From SHWB01 sp050246875 (lineage in GTDB: Bacteria > Pseudomonadota > Alphaproteobacteria > UBA6615), in NCBI GenBank assembly GCA_050246875.1, contig JBFWVF010000005.1, forward strand, positions 333,011-397,010: 64,000 nt of DNA, read 5' to 3'. A model generated the notes under the pieces. That model made no database searches and was not told the DNA's origin. It saw only the letters and a program-made list of their open reading frames with translations. Below are positions 17,998-26,946 of the stretch, one piece after another. The position numbers and the translations under genes are program-made. Position 1 is the stretch's first letter. Each line of letters begins with the position of its first letter.

Positions 17998-18213
17998 TCA
18001 GTTGCGGACGGTCTCGTCCTTGCCGGCAGGGGTCTCGGACTTCTGAAGCTGCGGGTTTTCCGCTGCCTGATCCTCGGGCTTCATGTTCGACTTGAAGGAC
18101 TTGATGCCCTTGGCAATGTCGCCCATCAGGCTCGGGATTTTGCCGCGCCCGCCGAACAGCAGCAGGATCACCGCCAGCACGATGAGCCAATGCCAGATCG
18201 AAAAACTGCCCAT
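17998..18213 (-). CDS. tatA: Twin-arginine translocase subunit TatA
   Basis: A 71-residue pore-forming Tat subunit: short periplasmic N-terminus MGSFSIWHW, one TM helix (LIVLAVILLLF), the FGGRGKIP hinge and an amphipathic helix GDIAKGIKSFKSNM, then a charged tail. Spaced 57 bases before tatB. In most relatives scpB directly precedes it; here an ABC ATPase gene is interposed. Confidence 0.95.
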   Translation of the reverse strand: MGSFSIWHWLIVLAVILLLFGGRGKIPSLMGDIAKGIKSFKSNMKPEDQAAENPQLQKSETPAGKDETVRN

Positions 18214-18302
18214 GTCCGCTCTCCCGGGGCTGGCGTCTTGACCGCCGGACTATCGCAGATGGCCCACCTTGCCGCAATGCAACACGGCGGCTGGCAGGCC
18301 GT

Positions 18303-19355
18303 TCAGTCGCGGGCCTCGGCCGCGAAGACGAAGGCTTCGCCGCTCGGGTTCACGAGGCCGACACGGGTGCCGGGCACCGGCAACATCCTGCCGGGGACGC
18401 GCGCGTGGAGGCGCAGCGGCCCGAAGCGGCCGTCGACGGCGACGTCGATCAGGCTCGAACGGCCGAGGAAGCGGGCATAGAACACCTCGCCGCTACAGGC
18501 CGGCGTGCCATGGCCATTGACGACGGCAAGGGCTTCGGGACGGACCAGCACCTCGACCAGCGTGCCGTCGGCATGGCCGCCGGCGTCGAAGGCGCCGAGC
18601 ACCGTGTCGACGCGCCCGCCCCGCACGGTGCCCAGCAGCCTGTTCACCTCGCCGAGGAAGCCCGCGACGAAGGCGTCGGCGGGTTCGAGATAGAGGCTGT
18701 CCGGCGTGCCGTACTGGACGATCCGTCCATGACGCATGACCGCGATATGATCACCCATGAACATCGCTTCTTCCGGATCATGAGTGACCATGAGCGTCGC
18801 GATGCCGGTCTCGCGCAGCAAATGCAACGCCTCATGCCGCACCTGCTGGCGCATCTGCGCATCGAGGCCTGAGAATGGCTCGTCGAGGAGAATGATGCGC
18901 GGCTGCGGCGCCAGCGCGCGGGCCAGGGCGACGCGCTGTTGCTGGCCGCCGGAGAGCTGGTGTGGCCATGCATTCGCATAGGCGCCCATGCCGACGCGCA
19001 TCAATGCGTCATCGACGCGTCGTCGTTGCTCATAGCTGTTCATGCGCGACAGGCCGAAAGCGACATTGGCGCCGACATCGAGATGGGGAAACAGGGCGTA
19101 GTCCTGGAACACGAAGCCGATGCCCCGGCCCTCCGGCGGCAGCGCACGGCCCGGCATGGCCACGACCTCGTTGGCGAGGCGCACGGTGCCGGCCTGCAGC
19201 GGCTCCAGCCCGGCGGCGACGCGCAGCAGCGTGGTCTTGCCGCAGCCGGACGGGCCGACGAGGCAGACCACCTCGCCGGCGGCGACGACCAGCGAACAGT
19301 CGTCGACGGCGGTGACGTGGCCGTAGCGGTGGCTGACGTGCTCGAGGCTGAGCAT
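18303..19355 (-). CDS. ABC transporter ATP-binding protein (FbpC/PotA-like, with TOBE domain)
   Basis: A 350-residue ATPase subunit of an importer, closest in style to ferric-iron FbpC or polyamine PotA. It shows Walker A GPSGCGKTT (residues 34-42), Q-loop FVFQDYALFPHL, signature LSGGQQQRVALARAL, Walker B IILLDEPFSGLD and the switch histidine VTHDPEEA. The C-terminal about 110 residues form a TOBE-type regulatory domain. No permease or binding protein is adjacent, so the partner subunits are elsewhere. It breaks the usual scpB-tatA adjacency. Confidence 0.88.
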   Translation of the reverse strand: MLSLEHVSHRYGHVTAVDDCSLVVAAGEVVCLVGPSGCGKTTLLRVAAGLEPLQAGTVRLANEVVAMPGRALPPEGRGIGFVFQDYALFPHLDVGANVAFGLSRMNSYEQRRRVDDALMRVGMGAYANAWPHQLSGGQQQRVALARALAPQPRIILLDEPFSGLDAQMRQQVRHEALHLLRETGIATLMVTHDPEEAMFMGDHIAVMRHGRIVQYGTPDSLYLEPADAFVAGFLGEVNRLLGTVRGGRVDTVLGAFDAGGHADGTLVEVLVRPEALAVVNGHGTPACSGEVFYARFLGRSSLIDVAVDGRFGPLRLHARVPGRMLPVPGTRVGLVNPSGEAFVFAAEARD

Positions 19356-19444
19356 GAACCCGTTGTCCGTCCCGGCGGGCCGACCCGGCCCGGAAATTCA
19401 GGCGAACCTAGTGACAACGAGTTTCAGCCGCAACGCTTGCGGCG

Positions 19445-20203
19445 CTATGCCGCCCTGCCGTCCTCGCCGGCCTCGAGCGGCTCGGCAGGCTCTTCCTCCG
19501 GCCCGGCCGGCGGTTCGGGCAGGGCGTCGGGATCGCTCGCGCGCTCGCCATAGACGCTGATGGCCGGGCGCGTGTCGAGCAGGCCGGCCTCGCGCAGTTC
19601 CTTCACGCCGGGAAGGTCCTTCAGCGTGTCGAGGCCGAAATGCGACAGGAAGGCATCGGTCGTCAGCCAGGTCACGGGACGGCCCGGCGCGTCGCGACGG
19701 CGGCCCGGCTTGACCCAGCCGATCTCGAGAAGCTGGTCGAGCGTTCCGCGGGAGACGACGACGCCGCGGATCTCCTCGATGTCGGCGCGGGTCACCGGCT
19801 GGTGGTAGGCGACGATGGCCAGCGTCTCCATCGCCGCGCGCGACAGCTTGCGCGGCGCCTCGCGCTCGATGCGCAGGGCGTCGGCGAGATCGGGCGCGGT
19901 GCGGAACTGCCAGCGCCCGGCGATGCGGACGAGGTTGATGCCGCGCGCGGCATAGTGCGCCGACAGCTCGGCGATGACGCCGGCCGCATCGGTGCCGTCG
20001 GGCAGATGGCTGGCAACGGTCGCCTCGTCGAGCGGCTCGACCGCCGCGAAGAGGACGGCCTCGACGAGGCGCAGCAGCCGGGCGCGCTCGGCCGGGTCGG
20101 CGGCTTCGGGGGCGGTCGCGGGTGCCTCGGGCGCCGCTTCCGCGACGGTCGGGTCCGGCGCGTCGGGGTCTGCCGGAGCGGTCTGGTCCTCGATGTCGGA
20201 CAT
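19445..20203 (-). CDS. scpB: Segregation and condensation protein B
   Basis: A 252-residue kleisin-associated protein of the SMC-ScpAB complex, which organises chromosomes. After an acidic, Ala/Pro-rich N-terminus (residues 1-45) come two winged-helix domains: RLVEAVLFAAVEPLDEATVASHL and LAIVAYHQPVTRADIEEIRGV, the family signature, with GRPVTWLTTDAFLSHFGL. The tail is low-complexity Glu/Pro-rich. The ATG at 20203 is chosen; the frame is open upstream only as an overlap of scpA. It is 14 bases after the scpA stop. Confidence 0.93.
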   Translation of the reverse strand: MSDIEDQTAPADPDAPDPTVAEAAPEAPATAPEAADPAERARLLRLVEAVLFAAVEPLDEATVASHLPDGTDAAGVIAELSAHYAARGINLVRIAGRWQFRTAPDLADALRIEREAPRKLSRAAMETLAIVAYHQPVTRADIEEIRGVVVSRGTLDQLLEIGWVKPGRRRDAPGRPVTWLTTDAFLSHFGLDTLKDLPGVKELREAGLLDTRPAISVYGERASDPDALPEPPAGPEEEPAEPLEAGEDGRAA

Positions 20204-20217
20204 GCGGTTCCTCGGGC

Positions 20218-21060
20218 TCAGACGGTGTCGGGGCGCGGCGTCGCGCGGCGGCGGACCCAGACCGGGCCGAAGCCGCGCTCCTGGCGCAGTTCGAGCTGCC
20301 CTGTCCGCGCCAGCTCCAGGCTGGCCAGCAGGGTGCTGGCCAGCGCCGAGCGGCCGCGCAGGCTGTCGTCGGCGCCGTCCGGCAGCAGCGCCCACAGCGA
20401 GGCCCAGTCGCCCAGGCCACCGAGCGCGCGGACGAGGCGCCCGAGGGCATCCTCCAGCGAATACAGTTCGGAGCGCTCGATGAGCAGGGTCTGCGGCTTG
20501 CCGCGCCGGCTGATCGTGCCGTAGGCCTGCAGCAGCTCGAACAGCGTCGCTTCCCACACCGGGCGGGTGATGACGCGCACCCCTTCCGGGGCGCCGCGCG
20601 CCACGGTGTCGCGGCCGAACTGCGGCCGGCCGAACAGCGCCGCCGCGGACTCGCGCATGGCTTCGAGCCGGCGCAACTGGAAGGCCAGCGCCGCTGCCAT
20701 CTCCTCGCCCGAGGGCTCGTCCGGGGCCTGTTCCTCCCGCGGCAGCAACAGCCGCGACTTGAGGTAGGCGAGCCATGCCGCCATCACCAGCCAGTCGGCG
20801 GCAAGCTCGATCCTGAGCCGGCGGGCTTCGAGGATGAAGGCGAGATATTGCTCGGCCAGCGCGAGGATCGAGATGCGCGCGAGATCGACCTTCTGGTCGC
20901 GCGCAAGGCCCAGCAGCATGTCGATCGGGCCCTCGAAGCCGTCGAGACGGATGACCAAGGCAGCCGTCTCGTCGCCTTCGGGCGGCACCTCGGCGCCGAC
21001 CTGCCGATGGTCGGGGATGGCCGGCTCGAAACCGGTGCCTTCGGAAGTTTCGTTGCTCAT
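20218..21060 (-). CDS. scpA: Segregation and condensation protein A (kleisin)
   Basis: A 280-residue kleisin that bridges the SMC heads. The N-terminal SMC-neck binding region begins LDGFEGPIDMLLGLARDQKVDLARISI, the family hallmark, followed by YLVMAAWLAYLKSRLLLP-like helices. The C-terminal winged-helix region contains SRLVxALLA-like ALASTLLASLELARTGQLEL. The ATG at 21060 overlaps the site-2 protease stop by one base (TGATG). Confidence 0.93.
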   Translation of the reverse strand: MSNETSEGTGFEPAIPDHRQVGAEVPPEGDETAALVIRLDGFEGPIDMLLGLARDQKVDLARISILALAEQYLAFILEARRLRIELAADWLVMAAWLAYLKSRLLLPREEQAPDEPSGEEMAAALAFQLRRLEAMRESAAALFGRPQFGRDTVARGAPEGVRVITRPVWEATLFELLQAYGTISRRGKPQTLLIERSELYSLEDALGRLVRALGGLGDWASLWALLPDGADDSLRGRSALASTLLASLELARTGQLELRQERGFGPVWVRRRATPRPDTV

Positions 21061-21749
21061 CAGCGCAACCCGACGCCGGCGGCGATCACGCGGATCAGCC
21101 AGTCGGTGGGAACGCCGACTATCACAGCGAAAACATCGAGTTGCATCCCCGCCTGGCGGCCGATCATCGGCAACACGAACACGAGGCCGAGAAGGATGAG
21201 TAGGCCCCAGCGTTCGAGTCGCGCGAGCGGCCGGGCAAGGCCGGCCGGCAGCAATCCGACAGCGATCCGGCCCCCGTCGAGGGGCGGCAAAGGCAGAAGA
21301 TTAAAGATACACAGCAAGGCATTGATCAGTATGGCATGCGAGAGGTTGTCGGCGACCCATTCGCGGCCGCCCGCCGGGAGCAGCGGAACGACATGGAACG
21401 CCGCCGCCGCAGCGACCGCCATGAGCAGGTTTACGCCCGGTCCGGCCGCCGCCACCAGCACCATGTCGCGGCGCGGATGGCCGAGCCGGCCGAAGGCCAC
21501 CGGCACCGGCCGCGCCCAGCCGAACAGGAACGGCGCGCGGGCGATCAGCAGCATCGCCGGCAGGACGATGGTGCCGAACGGATCGACGTGACGCAGCGGA
21601 TTGAACGACACCCGGCCGGCCCGCCAGGCCGTGTCGTCGCCCAGCTTCCAGGCGACCCAGCCGTGCGCCGCCTCGTGCAACGTGATGGCCAGCAGCACGG
21701 GCAGCACCCAGGTCGATGCCTGGTACAGCACGTCCGCGATATTGCCCAT
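21060..21749 (-). CDS. Site-2 protease family membrane metalloprotease (M50)
   Basis: A 229-residue polytopic membrane protein of the rhomboid-like M50 group. The zinc motif HEAAH lies in the first TM helix (His25, Glu26, His29) and the second ligand motif is NLLPLPPLDGGR. No PDZ domain is present, so it is the compact S2P type rather than RseP. Substrate unknown. It overlaps scpA and nagZ by one base on each side (TGATG), a tight house-keeping operon seen across the class. Confidence 0.88.
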   Translation of the reverse strand: MGNIADVLYQASTWVLPVLLAITLHEAAHGWVAWKLGDDTAWRAGRVSFNPLRHVDPFGTIVLPAMLLIARAPFLFGWARPVPVAFGRLGHPRRDMVLVAAAGPGVNLLMAVAAAAAFHVVPLLPAGGREWVADNLSHAILINALLCIFNLLPLPPLDGGRIAVGLLPAGLARPLARLERWGLLILLGLVFVLPMIGRQAGMQLDVFAVIVGVPTDWLIRVIAAGVGLR

Positions 21750-22795
21750 CAGATCCCCTTCCCGTCCCCGGCGAGCCCCGCGCGGGCCATTGTCGCCAGC
21801 AGCAACGTACGATCCAGCGCGCGTGTCGCTTCCGACCGGCGCCGTTTGGCACTGGTCAGGCGCGACGCGGATGGCGGCGTCAGCGCCGGTATCGCGTCGG
21901 CGACACTCTGCATGTCGGAGAGTACCCCTGAACAGTGCAGCGCGAGGTCGCAGCCGGCCGACAGCGCGGCCACGGCCCGCTCGCCATGCGTGCCCTTGAG
22001 GGCGCCCATGCAGATGTCGTCGGAGATCAGCAGGCCGGCGAAGCCGATAGCGCCGCGGATATAGTCGGCGATGACCTTGCGGGAAAGCGTCGCGGCGACG
22101 CCGTCGTCGAGCGCGGCGTAGGCGACGTGCGCCGTCATCGCCGCCGGGGCGTCGGCGAGCGACCTGAAGGGCACGAAATCGCTGGCGTCGAGCAGGCTGG
22201 CGGCGGCGTCGACGGCGGGCAGGACGCGATGGCTGTCGGCGCGCGCCCGGCCATGACCGGGGATGTGCTTGATCACCGGCATGACCCCGGCCGCCAGCAG
22301 ACCCTCGACGACGGCGCGGCCCAGCGCGGCGACCACATGGGGCTCTGCGGCGAAGGCGCGGTCGCCGATCGCCGCCGTGGTGTCGGGCAGGCCGAGGTCG
22401 AGCACCGGCGCGCAATCGACGTCGATGCCGAGATCGACCAGTTCGAGCCCCATCAGGCTGGCGCTGGCCCGCGCCGCCTCGACCGCCATGGCCGGATCGC
22501 GGCGCCAGACGCGTCCGAAGGCGGCCGCCGCGGGCGGCAGGCGCCAGTGCGGCGGCCGCAGCCGCGCAACGCGCCCGCCTTCCTGGTCGATCAGCATCAG
22601 GGCGTCCGGTACGCCGGCGGCCTCGCGCAGCGCCGCCGTCAGCGCGCGGACTTGAGCGGGTGTTTCGCAGTTGCGCGCGAACAGGATGAAGCCCGCCGGC
22701 CGTACCCGGGCGAAAAGCGCGGCCTCCTCGTGCGTGAGCGCGGTTCCGCCACACCCGAACACGACCGCCGAAGGCAAGGTGTCAGGGAGCGACAA
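21749..22795 (-). CDS. nagZ: Beta-N-acetylhexosaminidase (GH3)
   Basis: A 348-residue cytoplasmic glycoside hydrolase of family 3 that removes GlcNAc from recycled muropeptides. Signatures are LMLIDQEGGRVARL, the active-site loop KHIPGHGRARADSH, and LISDDICMGAL with the nucleophile Asp. The only in-frame start near the family N-terminus is TTG at 22795, overlapping the SPOR gene stop by 14 bases; a GTG or ATG further in would truncate the first strand. The start is therefore less sure than the identity. Confidence 0.92.
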   Translation of the reverse strand: MSLPDTLPSAVVFGCGGTALTHEEAALFARVRPAGFILFARNCETPAQVRALTAALREAAGVPDALMLIDQEGGRVARLRPPHWRLPPAAAAFGRVWRRDPAMAVEAARASASLMGLELVDLGIDVDCAPVLDLGLPDTTAAIGDRAFAAEPHVVAALGRAVVEGLLAAGVMPVIKHIPGHGRARADSHRVLPAVDAAASLLDASDFVPFRSLADAPAAMTAHVAYAALDDGVAATLSRKVIADYIRGAIGFAGLLISDDICMGALKGTHGERAVAALSAGCDLALHCSGVLSDMQSVADAIPALTPPSASRLTSAKRRRSEATRALDRTLLLATMARAGLAGDGKGI

Positions 22796-23699
22796 CCAGG
22801 CAATCCAGGGACTGGGCCTTCAGCTTGCCGCACAGCCCGGCGGCCGCGTCGCGATCGGCCAGCGGCCCGGCCTGGATGCGCCAGAACGTGCCGCGGCTCA
22901 GTTCGACCTCGACGATGGTCGGCGCCATGGCGTCGAGCAAGGGCGCCGCGCGGCGCTGGATGCGGGTCCATTCACCCTGCGCCTTGGCGCGCTCGCCGAC
23001 CGAGGCCAGCTGGACCCGCCAGGCGCCGTCGGCAGGCTCCGGCCGGGGCGGCGCCGCCGCGACCTGCGGTGCCGGCGCGGGCATCGCGGCCGCAGGTGCC
23101 GGTGTCGGCGCGGCTGCCACCGGCGGCGGAGGGGCCTGCGGCGCCGGTGCCGGAGCCGGTTGCGGCGTGCCAGGCGGCGGCAGAGCGCCCACGGTGACGC
23201 TGCCGGTCGGCGCGGCGGCGGGCGCCGGCATCGTGCCTGTTGGCGGCGTGACGGCGGCCGGCGCCGTGGCCTGAGGCGCGGGTGCGGCCGGCGGAACCGG
23301 CGGTGCAGCGGGCACGGCGGCTGCCACCGGCGGTGCCGGGGCCGGCTCCGGCGGCCGTGGGCGGGCGACCGGCGTTTCGGGGGCCGGCAGGAGCTGTTCG
23401 ACCGGCCGGGTCGGCGCGCCCGGCACGAGCCGGTCGTAAACCAGCTTGTCCTGATGCGGCACCGTCATGCCGCCGGGTTCGTCGGGGCGGCGCTTGTCGG
23501 GACCGGGCGGCGCCGTCAGCACCGGCAGACTTGCCGTGTGCGTACCGCCCGTGGAGCCCTGCCAGGCCAGCCACGCGCCGACCGCCGCAGCCGCGGCGAG
23601 CGCGACCAGCACGCCGATCAGCGGCAGGCGCCAGCGACTGCGGCGCGGCGGATAGTCGTCGCCGCCGTCCCAGCCTGTGTCCTGATCGGTCTCGTTCAC
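22782..23699 (-). CDS. SPOR-domain membrane protein
   Basis: A 305-residue bitopic protein: cytoplasmic residues 1-24, TM helix about 25-46, a long Pro/Ala-rich periplasmic spacer (about 100-225) and a C-terminal SPOR domain (WRVQLASVGERAKAQGEWTRIQ ... RIQAGPLADRDAA). SPOR domains bind denuded septal glycan, so a role at division is likely. The GTG start at 23699 overlaps the argS stop as GTGA; an in-frame ATG further upstream lies inside argS. Confidence 0.87.
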   Translation of the reverse strand: MNETDQDTGWDGGDDYPPRRSRWRLPLIGVLVALAAAAAVGAWLAWQGSTGGTHTASLPVLTAPPGPDKRRPDEPGGMTVPHQDKLVYDRLVPGAPTRPVEQLLPAPETPVARPRPPEPAPAPPVAAAVPAAPPVPPAAPAPQATAPAAVTPPTGTMPAPAAAPTGSVTVGALPPPGTPQPAPAPAPQAPPPPVAAAPTPAPAAAMPAPAPQVAAAPPRPEPADGAWRVQLASVGERAKAQGEWTRIQRRAAPLLDAMAPTIVEVELSRGTFWRIQAGPLADRDAAAGLCGKLKAQSLDCLVVAP

Positions 23700-25453
23700 T
23701 CGCGCAGTTCCTCGACCGGCTGGACGCCCATCACGGCGAGGCCGGAAGCGATGACCGTGCGCACAGCCCCGACCAGGGCAAGCCGCGCCAGCGACAGGTC
23801 GCGGTCCGCCGGGACCAGAAAGCGCAGGCTGGCATCGCCCCGCGCCTTGCTCCACAACGCATGGAAGCCGGCAGCAACATCATAGAGATAGAAGGCGAGT
23901 CGGTGCGGCTCATGGGCCAGTGCCGCCGCCTCCACGGTACGCGGCCACTGCGCCAGCAGGCCGGCGAGCGCCATCTCGTCGGGATCGTCGAGGCGGTCGA
24001 GCGGGCGTGCGGCGAGGCCGGCCGGCGACAGGTCGGCGTCGGGGAAGGCCTCCGCCGCCGCGCGCTCGACCGAGCGGCAGCGGGCGTGAGCGTACTGCAC
24101 GTAGAAAACCGGGTTGTCGCGGCTCTGCTGCGTCACCGCGACGAGGTCGAAGTCGAGCTGGGCGTCGTTCTTGCGCGTCAGCATGATGAAACGAACGACG
24201 TCGCGGCCGACCCGTTCCACCAGATCGGCGAGCGACACGAAATTTCCCGCGCGCTTCGACATCTTCGCCGGCTCGCCGTCCTCGAGCAATCGCACGAGCT
24301 GGCAAAGCCTGACGTCGAGCGTCGCCTTGCCGTCGGACAGGGCGGTCACGGCGGCGGTCATGCGCTTGACGTAGCCGCCGTGATCGGCGCCCCAGACGTC
24401 GATCATGGCGTTGAAGCCGCGCCGCACCTTGTCGACGTGATAGGCGATATCGGCGGCGAAATACGTCCACGAACCGTCGGACTTCTGCACCGGACGGTCG
24501 ACATCGTCGCCGAACTGGCTGGAGCGGAACAGCAATTGCGGCCGCTCCTCCCAGTCGTCCGGCAGCTTGCCCTTCGGCGGCTCCAGCACGCCCGTGTAGA
24601 GCAGGCCGCGCTTGTCGAGCTGTTCCATCGCCCAGTCGACGCCGCCGGTCTGCACGATGCCGCGTTCGGCCGTGACGGCGTCGTGTTCGATGCCGAGGGC
24701 TTCGAGATCCTCGCGGATCTTCAGCATCATGTCGCTGACCGCCATGTCGCGGAACACAGGCAGCCACTGGGATTCGGGCACCTGGCGCCAGACGGCGCCG
24801 TTGCGCTCCAGCATCTTCTCGGCGACCGGGATGAGGTAGTCGCCAGGATACATGCCCGGCGGCAGTTCGCCGGGATCCTCGCCGAGCAGCCGGCGGTATC
24901 GGTGGTAGACGGAGCGGCCGAGCGCGTCGACCTGGCCGCCGGCATCGTTGATGTAGTACTCGCGCGTCACCTTCCAGCCGGCCTTGGCCAGCAGTGCCGC
25001 GAGCACGTCGCCGAACACCGCGCCGCGGGCGTGGCCGACATGCATCGGTCCGGTCGGGTTGGCCGAGACATACTCGACGTTGACCTTCTCGCCGCCGCCG
25101 ATGGTACTGTCGCCGAAGGCGATGCCGGCTTCGAGGATGTCCTTGATGCGCGCCCGCCAGAAGGCATCGGCCAGCCGCAGGTTGACGAAGCCCGGTCCGG
25201 CCGGTTCCGCCGAGACGATGTCGGGATGCGCGGACAGCCGCGCTGCCAGCGCCCCGGCCAGCTCGCGCGGATTCTTGCCGGCCGGCCTCGCCAGAACCAT
25301 GGCGGCATTGGTCGCGGCGTCGCCGTGCGAGGCGTCGCGCGGCGGATCGACCGAGACCCGGGTGAGGTCGAGCCCGACCGGCAGCGCACCGGCGGCCGCC
25401 ATGCCCTGCAGTTCAGTATCAATAATTGCTTTGAGATAATTGAAAACGTTCAT
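23696..25453 (-). CDS. argS: Arginine-tRNA ligase
   Basis: Class I synthetase of 585 residues. The HIGH motif is HVGH within VSANPTGPMHVGHARGAV, and the KMSKS-like motif is KMSKRAGNF. The N-terminal Arg-specific domain and the C-terminal anticodon-binding DALR domain (YAHARCRSVERAAAE ... RLALVGAVRTVIASGL) are complete. I start at the ATG at 25453 (MNVFNYLKAIIDTEL) because the 12 residues upstream do not fit the family. Confidence 0.96.
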   Translation of the reverse strand: MNVFNYLKAIIDTELQGMAAAGALPVGLDLTRVSVDPPRDASHGDAATNAAMVLARPAGKNPRELAGALAARLSAHPDIVSAEPAGPGFVNLRLADAFWRARIKDILEAGIAFGDSTIGGGEKVNVEYVSANPTGPMHVGHARGAVFGDVLAALLAKAGWKVTREYYINDAGGQVDALGRSVYHRYRRLLGEDPGELPPGMYPGDYLIPVAEKMLERNGAVWRQVPESQWLPVFRDMAVSDMMLKIREDLEALGIEHDAVTAERGIVQTGGVDWAMEQLDKRGLLYTGVLEPPKGKLPDDWEERPQLLFRSSQFGDDVDRPVQKSDGSWTYFAADIAYHVDKVRRGFNAMIDVWGADHGGYVKRMTAAVTALSDGKATLDVRLCQLVRLLEDGEPAKMSKRAGNFVSLADLVERVGRDVVRFIMLTRKNDAQLDFDLVAVTQQSRDNPVFYVQYAHARCRSVERAAAEAFPDADLSPAGLAARPLDRLDDPDEMALAGLLAQWPRTVEAAALAHEPHRLAFYLYDVAAGFHALWSKARGDASLRFLVPADRDLSLARLALVGAVRTVIASGLAVMGVQPVEELRE

Positions 25454-25483
25454 TTTTTTGGTGTGGTTGGTGATATCGGGCGG

Positions 25484-25512
25484 CCTCATCCTTCGACAGG
25501 CTCAGGATGAGG
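25484..25512. repeat. REP-like palindromic repeat R1
   Basis: Palindrome with arms CCTCATCCT / AGGATGAGG around the core TCGACAGGCTC. It belongs to a short interspersed repeat that recurs at 25561, 29595 and 29656 in this window. It sits in the 162-base gap between argS and dgt, inverted relative to R2. Confidence 0.85.
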
Positions 25513-25560
25513 ACGTGATGGAGGCGGAGTTTCCTCGCGGAGACACCGGCGATGTGTGGA

Positions 25561-25593
25561 CGCCTCACCCTGAGCCTGTCGACGGGCGAGGCG
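25561..25593. repeat. REP-like palindromic repeat R2
   Basis: Second copy of the same family (core GAGCCTGTCGA, arms CGCCTCACCC / GGGCGAGGCG), in the opposite orientation to R1 48 bases away, so the two form an inverted pair able to fold as one cruciform-like structure downstream of dgt. Confidence 0.8.
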
Positions 25594-25615
25594 CCTTGCA
25601 GACGCGGGGCGCTTA

Positions 25616-26818
25616 TCACAGAGCGGCCGGGTCGAACAGCTTGCGGTGCGTGTCGAGGGCGTAGTTGTCGGTCATGCCGGCGATCCAGTCGGCGATGGCG
25701 CGGGCACGGCCGGCCTCGCCGCCCTGCCCGGCCCGCGCCCGCCATTCGGGCGGCAGCAGCTCGGGCTCGGCGAACAGCAGCTCGAAAAGTTGCGCGACGA
25801 TACGCCTGGCCTTGCTGGTCATCCGGTTGACGCGGTGGTGGCGGTACATGCGCTCGAACAGGAAGGCGCGCACGGCGAGGATATCGGCCTGCATGGCGGT
25901 GCCGAAGGCGACCACCGGACGGTCCAGCGCGCGCACCGCGTCGGCGCTGTCGATGCCTGTCCCGCCGAGCCGCCGTTCGCTTTCGGCCAGCACGTCCTCG
26001 ACCATGGCGCCGATCATGCCGCTGACGGTCTGGTGGATCAGCCGGCTCTCGTCCAGCCCCGGCCAGCGCGCGCCCAGCGCGGCGAGGGTCGGGCCGACCA
26101 GCCGCAGGCCGGCGATGTCGTCGAGCGTGAACAGCCCGGCGCGCAGCCCGTCGTCGAGGTCGTGGCTGTTGTAGGCGATGTCGTCGGCGAGCGCGGCGGC
26201 CTGCGCCTCGGCCGACGGAAACGTGCCGAGAGCGAGGTTGTGGCGGGCGTCGTAGGCGAGGATTGGCCCCGGTACGGACTTGTCGGGACGCGCGTGCGGC
26301 CCGACCAGCGGGCCGTTGTGCTTGACCACGCCTTCCAGCGTTTCCCAGGTCAGGTTGAGGCCGTCGAAGGCGGGGTAGCGCTGCTCCAGCGCCGTCAGGA
26401 TACGCAGGGTCTGGGCGTTGTGGTCGAAGCCGCCCCACGGGGCCATGCAGGCGTCGAGCGCCTCCTCGCCGGCATGGCCGAACGGCGTGTGGCCGAAGTC
26501 GTGCGCCAGCGCGAGCGCCTCGGCGAGATCCTCGTTGAGGCCGAGGGCGCGGGCCAGCGTGCGGGCGATCTGGGCGACCTCCAGCGAATGCGTGAGGCGG
26601 GTACGATAATGGTCGCCCTCGTGGAAGACGAAGACCTGCGTCTTGTGCTTGAGGCGGCGGAAGGCCGTCGAGTGGATGACCCGGTCGCGGTCGCGCTGGA
26701 AGGGCGTGCGGCGGGCGCTCTCGGGCTCGGCGTGCAGGCGGCCGCGCGAGTCCGCCGGCCGGCACGCGTAAGGGGCGAGCGAGGAGCCCTTCCATCCCGG
26801 CGCTGTGTCAGGCGGCAT
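25616..26818 (-). CDS. dgt: Deoxyguanosinetriphosphate triphosphohydrolase-like protein
   Basis: A 400-residue HD-domain dNTPase, which removes triphosphate from deoxynucleotides. Motifs in order are RDRDRVIHSTAFRRLKHKTQVF, HYRTRLTHSLEV with the first His, and the HD pair in ALAHDFGHTPFGH, then ILTALEQRYP and YNSHDLDDGL. These mark the type-2 dGTPase-like subfamily. The ATG at 26818 gives the family N-terminus; an upstream extension runs into the erpA promoter. It is divergent from erpA and upstream of the argS operon on the same strand. Confidence 0.92.
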   Translation of the reverse strand: MPPDTAPGWKGSSLAPYACRPADSRGRLHAEPESARRTPFQRDRDRVIHSTAFRRLKHKTQVFVFHEGDHYRTRLTHSLEVAQIARTLARALGLNEDLAEALALAHDFGHTPFGHAGEEALDACMAPWGGFDHNAQTLRILTALEQRYPAFDGLNLTWETLEGVVKHNGPLVGPHARPDKSVPGPILAYDARHNLALGTFPSAEAQAAALADDIAYNSHDLDDGLRAGLFTLDDIAGLRLVGPTLAALGARWPGLDESRLIHQTVSGMIGAMVEDVLAESERRLGGTGIDSADAVRALDRPVVAFGTAMQADILAVRAFLFERMYRHHRVNRMTSKARRIVAQLFELLFAEPELLPPEWRARAGQGGEAGRARAIADWIAGMTDNYALDTHRKLFDPAAL

Positions 26819-26876
26819 GCGGCGCACCCTACGCGCGCGCGGGGGCGTTTCAAGGCCAATCTGCCGCAGTCGCGAT

Positions 26877-26906
26877 TTGACAATGCCGTGACCGAGGCCA
26901 GATAAC
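26877..26906 (+). promoter_or_regulatory. Sigma70-type promoter of erpA
   Basis: Consensus -35 TTGACA at 26877 and -10 GATAAC at 26901 with an 18-base spacer, about 40 bases before the erpA ATG. This is one of the clearest promoters in the window. Confidence 0.65.
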
Positions 26907-26946
26907 AGGCACGGCCCCGAGGAAAACAAGCGAGAGCCCGGACGCC

